A stretch of 64,000 nucleotides of DNA from Citrobacter sp. Marseille-Q6884 (GCF_945906775.1 NZ_CAMDRE010000001.1:3100001-3164000), one strand, 5' to 3'; shown: positions 50,543 to 59,974, counted from the first letter of the stretch. A program made the numbers and translations. The notes: generated by a model from the sequence alone, not told the origin.

Positions 50543-52723
50543 TCAGAAGGTTAGGGCGTAGTTCAGACCAAATGTACGTCCACGGCCTTTGTATTCATAC
50601 AAGGATGGGCTACCGTACGTTGGGCTATAGAGCAGCGGCGCACGTTGTCCCCAGAGGGTGGTATATTCTTCGTTCAGCAGGTTTTCAACGCTAAAGGTCA
50701 GTTTACCCAGAGGGAGCTGATAGCTGCCGATAAAGTCCATGGTGTTATATCCGTCCAGCTTGTTGCCGCTGGCGTCGCTCAGATCAAATGTTTGCTGGCT
50801 CTGCACACGCAATGACCAGGGTTCAGGTGCCCAGCCGACCCACGCTGTTGCTTTTGACGGAGAGGCCAGAGTGACATCCCATTTCTGCCATTTCCCGTTC
50901 TGTTTCACTTCTGATTTTATAATATTGAAGTTACTCCCCACGCTCCAGTCAGTGTCCGCAATGAAATAATCCACTGCGCCTTCAAGACCATAAATCCGGC
51001 GGTCGTCAGGTTGAACGTTAATGGTCATATCGCTACGGTTAACGACGATAGATTTATCGGACGTGGAGTAATAGGCGGCCAACTGTGTGCGCAGGCTATC
51101 GCCCGTGTAACGCCATCCCAGTTCGAAAGAGTTAACTTTAATGCCTTCCAGGCGTGAATCCGCTACGTTGACGCTGCGCAGGAGTTGATAATGATCGCCA
51201 ACCAGCGAGTAGGTTCCGTTACCATAGTATTTCCCCGGGTCAGGAAGCTCCACGCCCTGGGAGAAGTTAAACCATGTCTGCTGACGGTCGGTCAGATGGG
51301 CGAGGATACCGGCGTTAAACAGGACGTTATCGTAATCGGTTTTACCACCCGGAATAGCATCGGCGGAATTTGCCAGACCGGTTGCGATGCCTTGCTGTTG
51401 CGTATAGCCGATAAAGTCATCAACCCTGTTTTCAGTCCACTGGTATCGCACACCAGCGCTCAGCGTAAAGATGTCATTAATGTCATAACTGTTTTGCAGG
51501 AAAGGCGCGAAGTTGGTGATGCTGTAACCCGGGTAGCGTCCGGTGGTATAGGCCGTGCGGTTATCCATCCCGCCAGAGGGCAGGGACCAGGCAAGATCAA
51601 AGAATTTCTGATTGGAATCGAAAGTTTCGTGATCGGCATCGATACCCCACGTCAGCTCCCAGTTATCCATCAACTGGCTATTGAGGGTAATTTTGGCGCC
51701 AAACTGGTCGGTATCCTGTTGCGATGCGGAGAAACTGGTCACCTTACCTTTGCTTAACGTTGGGAAGGGGTAGAATTTTAACGATTCGTCACGGTAATAG
51801 ATCTGGCTAACCAGATTCTGACCAAAGAAATTGGCATCTGAATATTGCAGGCTAATCAGATGACGCTCTGTACCGGGAATACGATCAGAATTCAGACCGC
51901 TGCTGGTCCAGGCTTTCCCGGCTCCCGTTACCGCAGACATATTCTCGCCCAGGTCCAGTCCATAATCGTCATCGCCCTGGCTCTTATAGTACTGTGTGAC
52001 CAGTTGCAGCTGGCGATTGTCATCCAGTTCAATCGTCCCTGTGCCCATGATATCCAGGCGGTCGGAATGCTGCAGACCGGTTTGAGTATTATCCAGCAGT
52101 AAGGCGTCGTTGTTGCCGTCATACCAGCCGCCAAACCGTTGATAAGCCACGGACATGCGCCCGGAAGCGCGGTCAGTCCCGCCACTGACCGCGGCGGCAA
52201 CGCGTTCGTCATGGTCGTTACTGTTGTTGAACCCGCTTTTACTGCCCAGTTCAAGCTCAACTTCACGCTCAGGCTGGCCTTTTTTGGTAACGATATTGAT
52301 CAACCCACCGGTACTACCGCCGCCATAAAGCGATGTCGCACCCGAAATAACTTCGATGTGAGCAATATTAAAAGGGTCAATGGAATCAAGCTGGCGACTG
52401 TCGGTGCGGGAAGAGTTCAGACGGACACCGTCAATCAGCACAACGATGGCGCGACCGCGCATGTTCATGCCGTAGTTTGTCCGTCCCTGGCTACTGACAT
52501 CGATGCCGGGGATCAACTGAGCGAGGACATCCTTAAACTCTTTACCGCCCTGTACTTGCTGCTCAATCTCACTTCCTTCGATAACCCAGGTCGTTTGCGC
52601 CATTTCCGCAACGGTCCGCTGGCTACGGTTGGCACTGACGATGAGATCTTCTTCCTCAGCCGCCATTGCCGGTAGGGTTAAAGACAATAAGAGAGGATTG
52701 AGCACCCAAAGACGCTTATTCAT
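50543..52723 (-). CDS. IutA-like TonB-dependent siderophore receptor
   Basis: 726 residues. The signal peptide ends TLPAMA; TonB box-like EDLIVSANRSQ; plug domain with TVAEMAQTTWVIEGSEIEQQ and NYGMNMRGRAIVVLIDGVRL (each shown to 20 residues), SGATSLYGGGSTGGLINIV; the barrel ends LNYALTF with terminal phenylalanine. It is very similar to the aerobactin receptor IutA by memory, but no aerobactin synthesis genes (iucABCD) are near, so it is an orphan or chromosomal IutA homologue, possibly for scavenging foreign siderophores. It sits between ycfJ and comR, which adjoin in E. coli, so it is an insertion or was lost there. Confidence 0.88.
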   Translation of the reverse strand: MNKRLWVLNPLLLSLTLPAMAAEEEDLIVSANRSQRTVAEMAQTTWVIEGSEIEQQVQGGKEFKDVLAQLIPGIDVSSQGRTNYGMNMRGRAIVVLIDGVRLNSSRTDSRQLDSIDPFNIAHIEVISGATSLYGGGSTGGLINIVTKKGQPEREVELELGSKSGFNNSNDHDERVAAAVSGGTDRASGRMSVAYQRFGGWYDGNNDALLLDNTQTGLQHSDRLDIMGTGTIELDDNRQLQLVTQYYKSQGDDDYGLDLGENMSAVTGAGKAWTSSGLNSDRIPGTERHLISLQYSDANFFGQNLVSQIYYRDESLKFYPFPTLSKGKVTSFSASQQDTDQFGAKITLNSQLMDNWELTWGIDADHETFDSNQKFFDLAWSLPSGGMDNRTAYTTGRYPGYSITNFAPFLQNSYDINDIFTLSAGVRYQWTENRVDDFIGYTQQQGIATGLANSADAIPGGKTDYDNVLFNAGILAHLTDRQQTWFNFSQGVELPDPGKYYGNGTYSLVGDHYQLLRSVNVADSRLEGIKVNSFELGWRYTGDSLRTQLAAYYSTSDKSIVVNRSDMTINVQPDDRRIYGLEGAVDYFIADTDWSVGSNFNIIKSEVKQNGKWQKWDVTLASPSKATAWVGWAPEPWSLRVQSQQTFDLSDASGNKLDGYNTMDFIGSYQLPLGKLTFSVENLLNEEYTTLWGQRAPLLYSPTYGSPSLYEYKGRGRTFGLNYALTF

Positions 52724-52824
52724 TGGTATTCCTTTTCAAAAAAGTCGGTCTGTTTTTGTTATCGCGGTCTGGAAACCGAAGGTTACATTGTGAAACGGAT
52801 GTTAAAACAAATGCGAATATTGCT

Positions 52825-52843
52825 GATAATAATTGGCATTATC
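52825..52843 (-). promoter_or_regulatory. Fur box upstream of the IutA-like receptor
   Basis: GATAATAATTGGCATTATC agrees with the 19-base Fur consensus at 15 positions, and its outer GATAAT/ATTATC halves are perfect inverted repeats. It lies about 100-120 bases upstream of the receptor start, so iron repression is likely. Confidence 0.82.
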
Positions 52844-52972
52844 AATGCTTTTTACAAAAACAATGCCTTAAATCCATGAAAGTAATGAGAAATGTAGGGG
52901 TAATGGTGTGTGAAATTCACCGGGGGCGTCATCAACTCCCGGTGATATCATCAAAGTGTGCGGAGGGGGAAA

Positions 52973-53611
52973 TCAGGAATCTTTAAGCAGTTCTGGCCAC
53001 AGCCGTAAGGTTGTACGGGTTATCTGCATCAGTTTTTCGAACGATGCGCCTTCGCGGGCGCTAATCGACATCCCTTGTAATATACAGTTCAGGAATTCAG
53101 CCAGCTTTTGTGCATCACAGTGCGCTGGAATTTCGCCATGTTCCTGCCGTTGGTGAAGAAACTGAGCAAGCGTCTGCTCTTGCATGGCGTGCCGGGATTT
53201 AACTGTATGCGCAATTTCGCGGGAGGAGGCGGCAAGCGTCGCGGAGGTGTTAATCATAAAACATCCTGCCGGGGTGTCCTCGCTGGTGAAACAGGTTGCG
53301 ATTGCCGTGAAATAGTCCTCCAGTGCGGATTCAAGACTTTTCTCTTCACAAAACAACTGCGCTTCGTGTTTTGCCGCGAATCGGCTGATGTAGCGGTCCA
53401 GCACGGCGCGAAATAATCCTTCTTTATTGGTAAATTCCGCATAGAGCGTGGGGGCTTTAGCTCCGGTTGCTTCCACAAGGTCGGAAAGCGATGTCGCTTC
53501 GTACCCGTGCTGCCAGAAGAGTGTCATGGCCTTATCAAGCGCGGCTTCCCTGTCGAACACTTTCGGTCGGCCACGGCTTTTTTTTGCACAACCTGTCGTT
53601 TCAGTTGTCAT
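52973..53611 (-). CDS. comR: ComR TetR-family repressor
   Basis: 212 residues from the ATG at 53611 (MTTETTGCAKKSRGRPKVFD); the upstream in-frame extension is not supported by homologues. N-terminal TetR helix-turn-helix (ATSLSDLVEATGAKAPTLYA), then a C-terminal ligand domain with CFMINTSATL. In E. coli ComR represses bhsA (comC), and copper relieves it, lowering outer-membrane copper permeability. It stands divergent from bhsA as expected. Confidence 0.92.
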   Translation of the reverse strand: MTTETTGCAKKSRGRPKVFDREAALDKAMTLFWQHGYEATSLSDLVEATGAKAPTLYAEFTNKEGLFRAVLDRYISRFAAKHEAQLFCEEKSLESALEDYFTAIATCFTSEDTPAGCFMINTSATLAASSREIAHTVKSRHAMQEQTLAQFLHQRQEHGEIPAHCDAQKLAEFLNCILQGMSISAREGASFEKLMQITRTTLRLWPELLKDS

Positions 53612-53738
53612 GATGCCGTTGTACCTGGTTGGGTTTATTGAACAACCATTATAAAAATATTTACCCTCACTCTCCAGCGGATTCACGATAAAAATAATTG
53701 GTTGCTATTGATATGAAAAATAAGGCCTTTGCATTTTA

Positions 53739-53783
53739 TATAACGATCATTATAAAAAATGTTGACGTGTGACGCAGATCACA
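53739..53783 (+). promoter_or_regulatory. bhsA upstream sites: palindrome and CRP box
   Basis: TATAACGATCATTATA (53739-53754) is a near-perfect 16-base palindrome and a candidate ComR operator. TGTGACGCAGATCACA (53768-53783) is a perfect CRP consensus (TGTGA-N6-TCACA). A possible promoter, TTGACG (53762-53767) and TATGAT (53786-53791) with an 18-base spacer, would enclose the CRP box, which would then repress; activation of a further downstream promoter is the alternative. Confidence 0.65.
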
Positions 53784-53852
53784 TCTATGATTTACCTATC
53801 GATCGTTAAGTTAATGCTTGCGACATACATTCATCTGCCAAAGGTTACCATT

Positions 53853-54110
53853 ATGAAAAACGTAAAAACGCTCCTTCTTGCTACCGTCCTGAGCTCTCTT
53901 TCATTCGCCAGCTTTGCAGCTGTTGAAGTTCAGGCAACACCTGCAGGCCAACAGAAAGTCGGTATTATTTCTGCTAATGCTGGGACCAACTTAGGTTCTC
54001 TGGAAGATCAACTGGCGCAGAAAGCTGATGAGATGGGTGCGAAATCATTCCGCATTACTTCCGTTACCGGTCCTAACACCCTTCACGGAACGGCTGTTAT
54101 CTACAAATAA
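53853..54110 (+). CDS. bhsA: BhsA (ComC/YcfR) stress-induced outer-membrane protein
   Basis: 85 residues from the ATG at 53853 (MKNVKTLLLATVLSSLSFAS). Signal peptide of about 22 residues ending SFAA, then a DUF1471 (YhcN-like) fold: VQATPAGQQKVGIISANAGT and KSFRITSVTGPNTLHGTAVI. Induced by many stresses; it affects biofilm and copper permeability in E. coli. The preceding AAAGGTTACC gives a weak ribosome site. Divergent comR is its likely regulator. Confidence 0.95.
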   Translation: MKNVKTLLLATVLSSLSFASFAAVEVQATPAGQQKVGIISANAGTNLGSLEDQLAQKADEMGAKSFRITSVTGPNTLHGTAVIYK

Positions 54111-54145
54111 GTTTTAACCCATCGCAATGCCACTGCGAGTTAAAT

Positions 54146-54187
54146 AAAAAGCCCCGCTGAATAACAACATTCAGCGGGGCTTTTTTA
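54146..54187. terminator. Bidirectional terminator between bhsA and ldtC
   Basis: AAAAAGCCCCGCTGAAT pairs with ATTCAGCGGGGCTTTTT around a 6-base loop. The A-run and T-run on both sides make it work for convergent bhsA and ldtC. Confidence 0.93.
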
Positions 54188-54197
54188 TCGGTTAAAT

Positions 54198-55160
54198 TTA
54201 CAGTGTTTGCTGAGTGACGTCCTGATGACGAGTCACGTCTACGGGCATTCCAGAGCGCAGTTCCATTGCGTGTTCCATTACCTCGGTATCCGTTTGCGCT
54301 GCATTTTTGAAGTTCTGCATTGACGCGTTCAGCACGATTGGCAGCAGCTGCGGGTCATCATTAATTTTTTCTGATAGTGGCTGGTGAACTTCAACCAGAC
54401 GCACACCGTCAGGTTCCACAGATGCTTTGATCGGGGTGTTGATAATATTGACTTTGGTTCCTGGCGTGACCTGACGGAACAAGGTTTCAATATCACCATC
54501 ACGCAGGCGAATACAGCCTGAACTGACACGCATACCAATGCCAAAATCGGCGTTGGTACCGTGCAACAAATAGACGCCGCCGTAAGCTGCCAGGCGAATA
54601 GCGTGATGGCCCATCGGGTTATCCGGTCCGGCAGGCACAACGGCAGGGAGGTCTATACCCTGTGCTTTATAACGAGCACGGATGTTCGCGGTTGGCGTCC
54701 AGGTAGGATTGGCGCGTTTGTCTGAAATGGTGGTCACCATGGTCGGTGTCAGGGTGTCACCACCTAACTGGCCGATCCCAATGGGATAGACGGTCACCGA
54801 ATTTTTACCCGGATGGTAGTAATAAAGACGCAATTCGGCGAGGTTAATCACAATCCCTTCGCGCGGCGCGTCTGGTAGCAGCGTTTGTAGCGGAATCGTC
54901 AACACGCTACCCGCGCGCGGTACGAAAGGATCGACGCCGGGATTAGCCTGAAGCAGCGCCAAAAATCCCACGTTGTATTTTTTCGCAATCGCTTCCAGTG
55001 AGCCCCCGTTGTTTTCGACAACGTGAACCGTGTTTTTACCCACGACCTTGCTTCCGGGAGGAGGCAACGGCCAGGTATTTGCCTGCGCAGGAAGTGCCAG
55101 CGCCAGGGTCGCGGCAAGCGTAAAAAACGAGAGCCAGCGAGAGAGTCGCGTATTTGTCAT
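54198..55160 (-). CDS. ldtC: L,D-transpeptidase LdtC (YcfS)
   Basis: 320 residues from the ATG at 55160 (MTNTRLSRWLSFFTLAATLA), equal in length to E. coli LdtC; an earlier in-frame codon is less likely. Signal peptide ends PAQA; LysM-like region (GGSLEAIAKKYNVGFLALLQ); YkuD domain with HGTNADFGIGMRVSSGCIRLR shown here as NADFGIGMRVSSGCIRLR, the cysteine near residue 215 being the nucleophile. It anchors Braun lipoprotein to peptidoglycan. Paralogue of ldtA in the same window. Confidence 0.95.
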   Translation of the reverse strand: MTNTRLSRWLSFFTLAATLALALPAQANTWPLPPPGSKVVGKNTVHVVENNGGSLEAIAKKYNVGFLALLQANPGVDPFVPRAGSVLTIPLQTLLPDAPREGIVINLAELRLYYYHPGKNSVTVYPIGIGQLGGDTLTPTMVTTISDKRANPTWTPTANIRARYKAQGIDLPAVVPAGPDNPMGHHAIRLAAYGGVYLLHGTNADFGIGMRVSSGCIRLRDGDIETLFRQVTPGTKVNIINTPIKASVEPDGVRLVEVHQPLSEKINDDPQLLPIVLNASMQNFKNAAQTDTEVMEHAMELRSGMPVDVTRHQDVTQQTL

Positions 55161-55303
55161 TATCACCACAAATCAAAAGGTTATTATAAAAACTAATCAA
55201 TTGGGCATTATGAAGGGTTGATGTGTTTTGAAGTGCAGGGGAAGTGCAAAGTGTTGTAAATTTCAACAGGAAAGGTGGGCGAGCCTGACATTAACAGCTG
55301 AGT

Positions 55304-55337
55304 ATGCCGGGTAAGGCGTTGCACCATAACCCGGCAT
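55304..55337. repeat. REP-like palindrome downstream of mfd
   Basis: ATGCCGGGT pairs with ACCCGGCAT, with GCCGGGTAAGGCGTTGC resembling the enterobacterial REP/PU core. It lies just after the mfd stop and may stabilise or end its transcript. Confidence 0.6.
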
Positions 55338-55343
55338 CCGGCT

Positions 55344-58300
55344 CTAGGCCACCGCGTTTTCTTCGAGCTGGCGCATAAACTGACGCACCCAGTCGATACG
55401 TGTTTTACGCTCAGCCAGATCCTGCATGAACTTCAGCCGCGTTGGACCGTCGAGGCGGAAATGCTGCGGTTGCTTTTGCAGTAAACCAATCAGCCAGACC
55501 GGGTTGACGTGGTTTTTCTCTGCAAATTCAATCGTGCCACCTTTTTCATTGCCTTCAAGTTTCCTGATGCCCAGTTTTTGCGCCTGCTGGCGTAAACGGG
55601 CAATGTCCAGCAATGTACGGGCCGGGTCGGGGAGCAGACCAAAACGGTCTATCAGCTCGACCTTAATTTCCTCCAGCTCATTTTCATTCTTCGCGCTGGC
55701 GATGCGTTTATAGAACGACAGGCGCGTATTAACATCCGGAATGTAGTTGTCAGGTAACAATGACGGCATCCGCAGTTCAACTTCGGTTTGTTGACTGGTG
55801 AGATCTTCCAGCGACGGTTCACGCCCCGCTTTGAGCGCATCAACCGCGTTTTCCAGGAGCTCCATATACAACGAGAAACCGATGGTTTCCATGGAGCCGC
55901 TCTGATCTTCTCCCAGCAGTTCCCCCGCGCCACGAATTTCGAGGTCATGGGTTGCCAGGGCAAATCCTGCGCCCAGGTCTTCCAGCGATGCAATGGCTTC
56001 GAGGCGTTTCTGCGCGTCGGTGGTCATGGCTTTGGGATGCGGCGTCAACAGCCAGGCATAGGCCTGGTGATGCGAGCGTCCGACGCGCCCACGCAACTGA
56101 TGCAACTGCGCCAGGCCAAAGTGGTCTGCACGTTCAATGATAATGGTGTTAGCGGTCGGGATATCGATCCCGGTTTCAATTATCGTGGTGCACACCAGTA
56201 CGTTAAAGCGCTGGTGGTGGAAATCGTTCATCACCCGTTCCAGTTCGCGCTCACGCATTTGCCCGTGGCCGATGGCAATACGCGCTTCCGGCACCAGTTC
56301 CGCCAGTCGGTCGGCGGTTTTATGAATGTTTTCAACATCGTTGAACAGATAATAGACCTGGCCGCCGCGCAGTACCTCACGCAGAATCGCCTCACGTACC
56401 ACCAGATTGTCATATTCGCGGACAAACGTTTTGACCGCCAGACGGCGGGCAGGCGGGGTAGCGATGATTGACAGATCGCGCATGCCGCTCATTGCCATAT
56501 TGAGCGTACGTGGAATCGGCGTTGCGGTCAGGGTCAGAATATCGACGTCAGCTCGCATTGCTTTAATACGCTCTTTATGACGTACGCCAAACCGGTGTTC
56601 TTCATCGACGATCAGCAGACCCAAATCTTTGAGCTTCACATCGCTTTGCAGCAGTTTGTGCGTGCCGATGAGAATATCGATTTTCCCTTCAGCAACCTGC
56701 TCCAGAATTTGCGTCTGCTCTTTGGCGCTGCGAAAACGGGAAAGCATCTCAATGCGCACTGGCCAGTTGGCAAAGCGGTCACGGAAGTTGTCGAAGTGCT
56801 GCTGAGCGAGCAGGGTGGTCGGCACCAGCACGGCGACCTGTTTGTGGTTCTCTACCGCCAGGAATGCGGCGCGCATCGCCACTTCTGTTTTACCGAACCC
56901 GACATCGCCGCAGACCAGACGGTCCATGGCCAGCGGCTGACACATATCGCTGAGTACTGCGTTAATCGCCTGGGCCTGATCGGGCGTCGTTTCAAAGGGG
57001 AAGCTGTCACAAAACAGCTGGTACTGTTCACGATCGTGTTTAAAAGCAAAACCTTCTTTTGCTGCGCGTTGCGCATAAATATCTAACAGCTCGGCCGCCA
57101 CATCGCGTACTTTCTCAGCGGCTTTCTGACGTGCGCGTGACCAGGCGTCGCCCCCGAGTTTATGCAGCGGCGCATTCTCCTCTGCGCCACCCGCGTAGCG
57201 GCTGATCAGATGTAAAGAGGAGACTGGCACATACAGTTTGGCGTCGTTGGCGTAGGTGAGCATCAGGTATTCGCCCGTAATACCACCTGCTTCCAGGGTT
57301 GTCATACCCGCATAGCGACCCACACCGTGTTCAAGATGAACCACCGGCTGGCCAGGGTGCAGCTCAGCGAGGTTACGGATTAATGTGTCCGGGTTGATCG
57401 TGCGACGCGAGTCCTGACGGCGGCGCGCCACGCGCTCACCGAGAAGGTCACTTTCGCAGATCAGTGCCAGATTCCGCTTAGTGTCGATAAACCCGTGCTC
57501 TGCCGAGCCAATCATCAGGTAACGGCCAGTCTCTACGGCTTCATCGAGGCGCAAAATGCGCTTCGGCGCAATCTTGATACGGGCGAGAAGTTCACCGAGC
57601 GCCTCACGACGACCCTCGCTTTCAACCGAGAACACCACCGGGCCATTAAAGGCCTCGAGGAATTTGCGTAGCGCATCCAGCGGTGCTTTTTGCTGGGCCT
57701 GTACCGCCAGTTCTGGCAGCTTCTGGTATCCCAGGTTGGTATTCGCGGCTTTCTTCGGCAGGCTCTCGGTTTTAAGCTGCACGCGCGGCCAGCGTTTAAG
57801 TTCAGAGAACAGCTCATCCACGCGCAACCACAGTGATTCTGGTGGCAGAAGCGGGCGCATCGGATCGACGCCCCGGTTCTCAAAGCGTGAGAAAGTATCC
57901 GCCTGGAAGCGTTCCGCGCTGGTCTCCAGATCGCCGGTATTCACTAACAGCGTATTAGCGGGGAAGTAGCTGAACAGTGGCGGCAGCGGCTCGCTGAAAA
58001 ACAGCGGTTGCCAGTATTCGATTCCGGCAGGCAGCGTACCTTTGCTGACCTGCTGATAAATATGCTCGGCGTCGCGTTTAACTTCAAAGGTATCGCGCCA
58101 CTGGCTACGGAACAGCTCAATGGCCGTTTTATCCGTCGGGAATTCGTGCGCAGGCAATAAGTTAATGGCCTCGACTTCTTCCAGCGTGCGCTGAGTGTCT
58201 GTGTCAAACAGCCGCAGACTGTCGATTTCATCATCAAAGAAATCAAGACGGTAAGGGAGCTCGCTGCCCATCGGGAACAGATCCAGCAGTGCGCCGCGCG

Positions 58301-58790
58301 TGGCATATTCACCGTGTTCCATCACCTGATCAACGTGGCGGTAACCGGCACTGTCCAGTTGCTCGCGCAGGGCGTCACGGGACAGACGCTGACCCTTTTT
58401 CATCACCAGCGCGTGACCGTGCAGATAGCTGTGCGGGCATACGCGCTGCATCAGCGTATTGACCGGTACAATCAGCACGCCGCGCTGCATCGACGGTAGC
58501 TGATAAAGCGTTGAGAGCCGTGAGGAGATGATTTCCTGATGTGGTGAAAAACTGTCGTAAGGGAGCGTTTCCCAGTCTGCCAGGTTCATCACCATCTGAT
58601 CGGTGAACTGACGTATTTCATCATGCAGGCGCAGGGCATTTTGCATGTCCGGCGCGATGAGCACCACCGGACCAGCGTGGTGTTCGGCTATTTCTGCCAC
58701 CAGCGTAGCGCAGGCGGCACCGGTAAGTTCACCTAACTGGCGCTGATCGCCAGCTTTCGCTGGGAGCGTGTAACGATGTTGTTCAGGCAT
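55344..58790 (-). CDS. mfd: Mfd transcription-repair coupling factor
   Basis: 1148 residues, full length. Order: UvrB-like N-terminal modules (residues about 1-350), RNA-polymerase interaction domain with VVHLEHGVGRYAGM near 480, RecG-like translocase with Walker A CGDVGFGKTEVAMRAA near 635, the DEEHRFG box near 735, SRRLAVK-type and TATPIPRTLNMAM helicase motifs, then ETGIDIPTANT and LRGRVGRS (motif VI), and the TRCF C-terminal domain. It removes stalled RNA polymerase and recruits UvrA in the cytoplasm. Confidence 0.97.
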   Translation of the reverse strand: MPEQHRYTLPAKAGDQRQLGELTGAACATLVAEIAEHHAGPVVLIAPDMQNALRLHDEIRQFTDQMVMNLADWETLPYDSFSPHQEIISSRLSTLYQLPSMQRGVLIVPVNTLMQRVCPHSYLHGHALVMKKGQRLSRDALREQLDSAGYRHVDQVMEHGEYATRGALLDLFPMGSELPYRLDFFDDEIDSLRLFDTDTQRTLEEVEAINLLPAHEFPTDKTAIELFRSQWRDTFEVKRDAEHIYQQVSKGTLPAGIEYWQPLFFSEPLPPLFSYFPANTLLVNTGDLETSAERFQADTFSRFENRGVDPMRPLLPPESLWLRVDELFSELKRWPRVQLKTESLPKKAANTNLGYQKLPELAVQAQQKAPLDALRKFLEAFNGPVVFSVESEGRREALGELLARIKIAPKRILRLDEAVETGRYLMIGSAEHGFIDTKRNLALICESDLLGERVARRRQDSRRTINPDTLIRNLAELHPGQPVVHLEHGVGRYAGMTTLEAGGITGEYLMLTYANDAKLYVPVSSLHLISRYAGGAEENAPLHKLGGDAWSRARQKAAEKVRDVAAELLDIYAQRAAKEGFAFKHDREQYQLFCDSFPFETTPDQAQAINAVLSDMCQPLAMDRLVCGDVGFGKTEVAMRAAFLAVENHKQVAVLVPTTLLAQQHFDNFRDRFANWPVRIEMLSRFRSAKEQTQILEQVAEGKIDILIGTHKLLQSDVKLKDLGLLIVDEEHRFGVRHKERIKAMRADVDILTLTATPIPRTLNMAMSGMRDLSIIATPPARRLAVKTFVREYDNLVVREAILREVLRGGQVYYLFNDVENIHKTADRLAELVPEARIAIGHGQMRERELERVMNDFHHQRFNVLVCTTIIETGIDIPTANTIIIERADHFGLAQLHQLRGRVGRSHHQAYAWLLTPHPKAMTTDAQKRLEAIASLEDLGAGFALATHDLEIRGAGELLGEDQSGSMETIGFSLYMELLENAVDALKAGREPSLEDLTSQQTEVELRMPSLLPDNYIPDVNTRLSFYKRIASAKNENELEEIKVELIDRFGLLPDPARTLLDIARLRQQAQKLGIRKLEGNEKGGTIEFAEKNHVNPVWLIGLLQKQPQHFRLDGPTRLKFMQDLAERKTRIDWVRQFMRQLEENAVA

Positions 58791-58909
58791 AACGGTTGTA
58801 AGGATCTCGTTTAGGTATACGTCTGATAAGCAATGTTCTTTATTATCCGTGATCGTTTCTCATAAGCAAATTGAATCGCCCCCGAATGGGGGCAAAAAAA
58901 GTGTTGGGA

Positions 58910-59974
58910 TTAGCGGGCGTTGGTCGCGAAAGAGGGCGGGGAAAAGAGCAAATCGGCGACGGTTTTTTGTGAAATCTTCCTTACCGCAAGTCCTGTCAGC
59001 GTACAGAGCAGCAGGCAGGCGAACGGATAAATCAGCAGCAGTGTCAGTTCCATTGTCGCCGGCCATTCAGCGTGATTAATTTTAGGGATTAACGTTAAGC
59101 TGAAGAACTCAACCAGGATACGGTGGGTGGTGTAAATGGCGATGGTGTTTGCGCCAATGACGCTTAACGGACTGGAAGCACGCATGCCAACGCGCTGCTC
59201 GAACTGATAAAACGTCTTCATGATGAGCACAATGGAAAGCAGCGAAAGGAACAGCGAAACATTTACCCACCATGCCATGATGGACAGGATCACGCTCATC
59301 GCCACGATGATGGGGTGACGGCGCAGTGGAACCTCTTTAATCCCAATCATAAGCGTTGCGCCAAACCATGCGCCGAGACAGTACCAGGGCAGGTTACGTA
59401 TTACGCTGTTCATTCCCCACCAGGGCGTCGGGAAGAAATTGATAGCGATGCTCAGTAACGCGAACAGCACCAGCAGGGGGGACGCCCAGCGGCTGAGGAT
59501 TTTGCACACAATAAAATAGACGACCAGGGCGTACAGATACCACAGGCTGGTACTGGCGGTCAGCATGCCGCGCGTAAACTCACCCACGGAGTCCGCATAG
59601 GCGGCGTTGGCGGTATGCGTCAGATCACGCTCCGGGGCTAAGCCGTCATTGAGCGCGCTTATGGCCAGCCACTGAACTACGCCCCACAGAGCCAGCACCC
59701 AGACAATATGCCAGATCCGCTTATTCGCGCAGGTTGCCCAGGGCTCGTCGTCGATGTAGCGACGGATCAGATACCCCGATATAAAGAAAAAGACCGGCAT
59801 TCGAAACGGCGCCAGGTAGAGATTGAGGTAGATCCAGCATTTCGTCAGGAGTGGTGAAAGCGGGTGCTGAAACGTGGTGAGTTGCGGGTAAAAGGTAATG
59901 ACCGAGTGGTAGATAACCACCAGACAGATGCACAACCCTTTGATTTGATTAATCCATAGTTCTTTTTTATTCAT
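58910..59974 (-). CDS. ycfT: YcfT acyltransferase-3-family membrane protein
   Basis: 354 residues from the ATG at 59974 (MNKKELWINQIKGLCICLVV); a 13-codon upstream extension exists but E. coli YcfT starts here. About 10 transmembrane helices. Acyltransferase 3 family (OafA/WecH-like), with the N-terminal VVIYHSVITFYPQ histidine region and PVFFFISGYLIRRYID typical of the family. Substrate is unknown. It lies between mfd and lolC as in E. coli, but on the strand opposite to lolC. Confidence 0.93.
   Translation of the reverse strand: MNKKELWINQIKGLCICLVVIYHSVITFYPQLTTFQHPLSPLLTKCWIYLNLYLAPFRMPVFFFISGYLIRRYIDDEPWATCANKRIWHIVWVLALWGVVQWLAISALNDGLAPERDLTHTANAAYADSVGEFTRGMLTASTSLWYLYALVVYFIVCKILSRWASPLLVLFALLSIAINFFPTPWWGMNSVIRNLPWYCLGAWFGATLMIGIKEVPLRRHPIIVAMSVILSIMAWWVNVSLFLSLLSIVLIMKTFYQFEQRVGMRASSPLSVIGANTIAIYTTHRILVEFFSLTLIPKINHAEWPATMELTLLLIYPFACLLLCTLTGLAVRKISQKTVADLLFSPPSFATNAR

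Noticed and set aside
50543..52723. Aerobactin system as a virulence locus
   Set aside because: Only a receptor homologue is present. The biosynthetic genes are not in the window and chromosomal IutA-like proteins occur without them.
58872..58900. GCCCCC-GAAT-GGGGGC hairpin between mfd and ycfT as a terminator
   Set aside because: The run of seven A follows it on the plus strand, and on the minus strand the T-run comes before the stem, so it is not a normal terminator for either direction.
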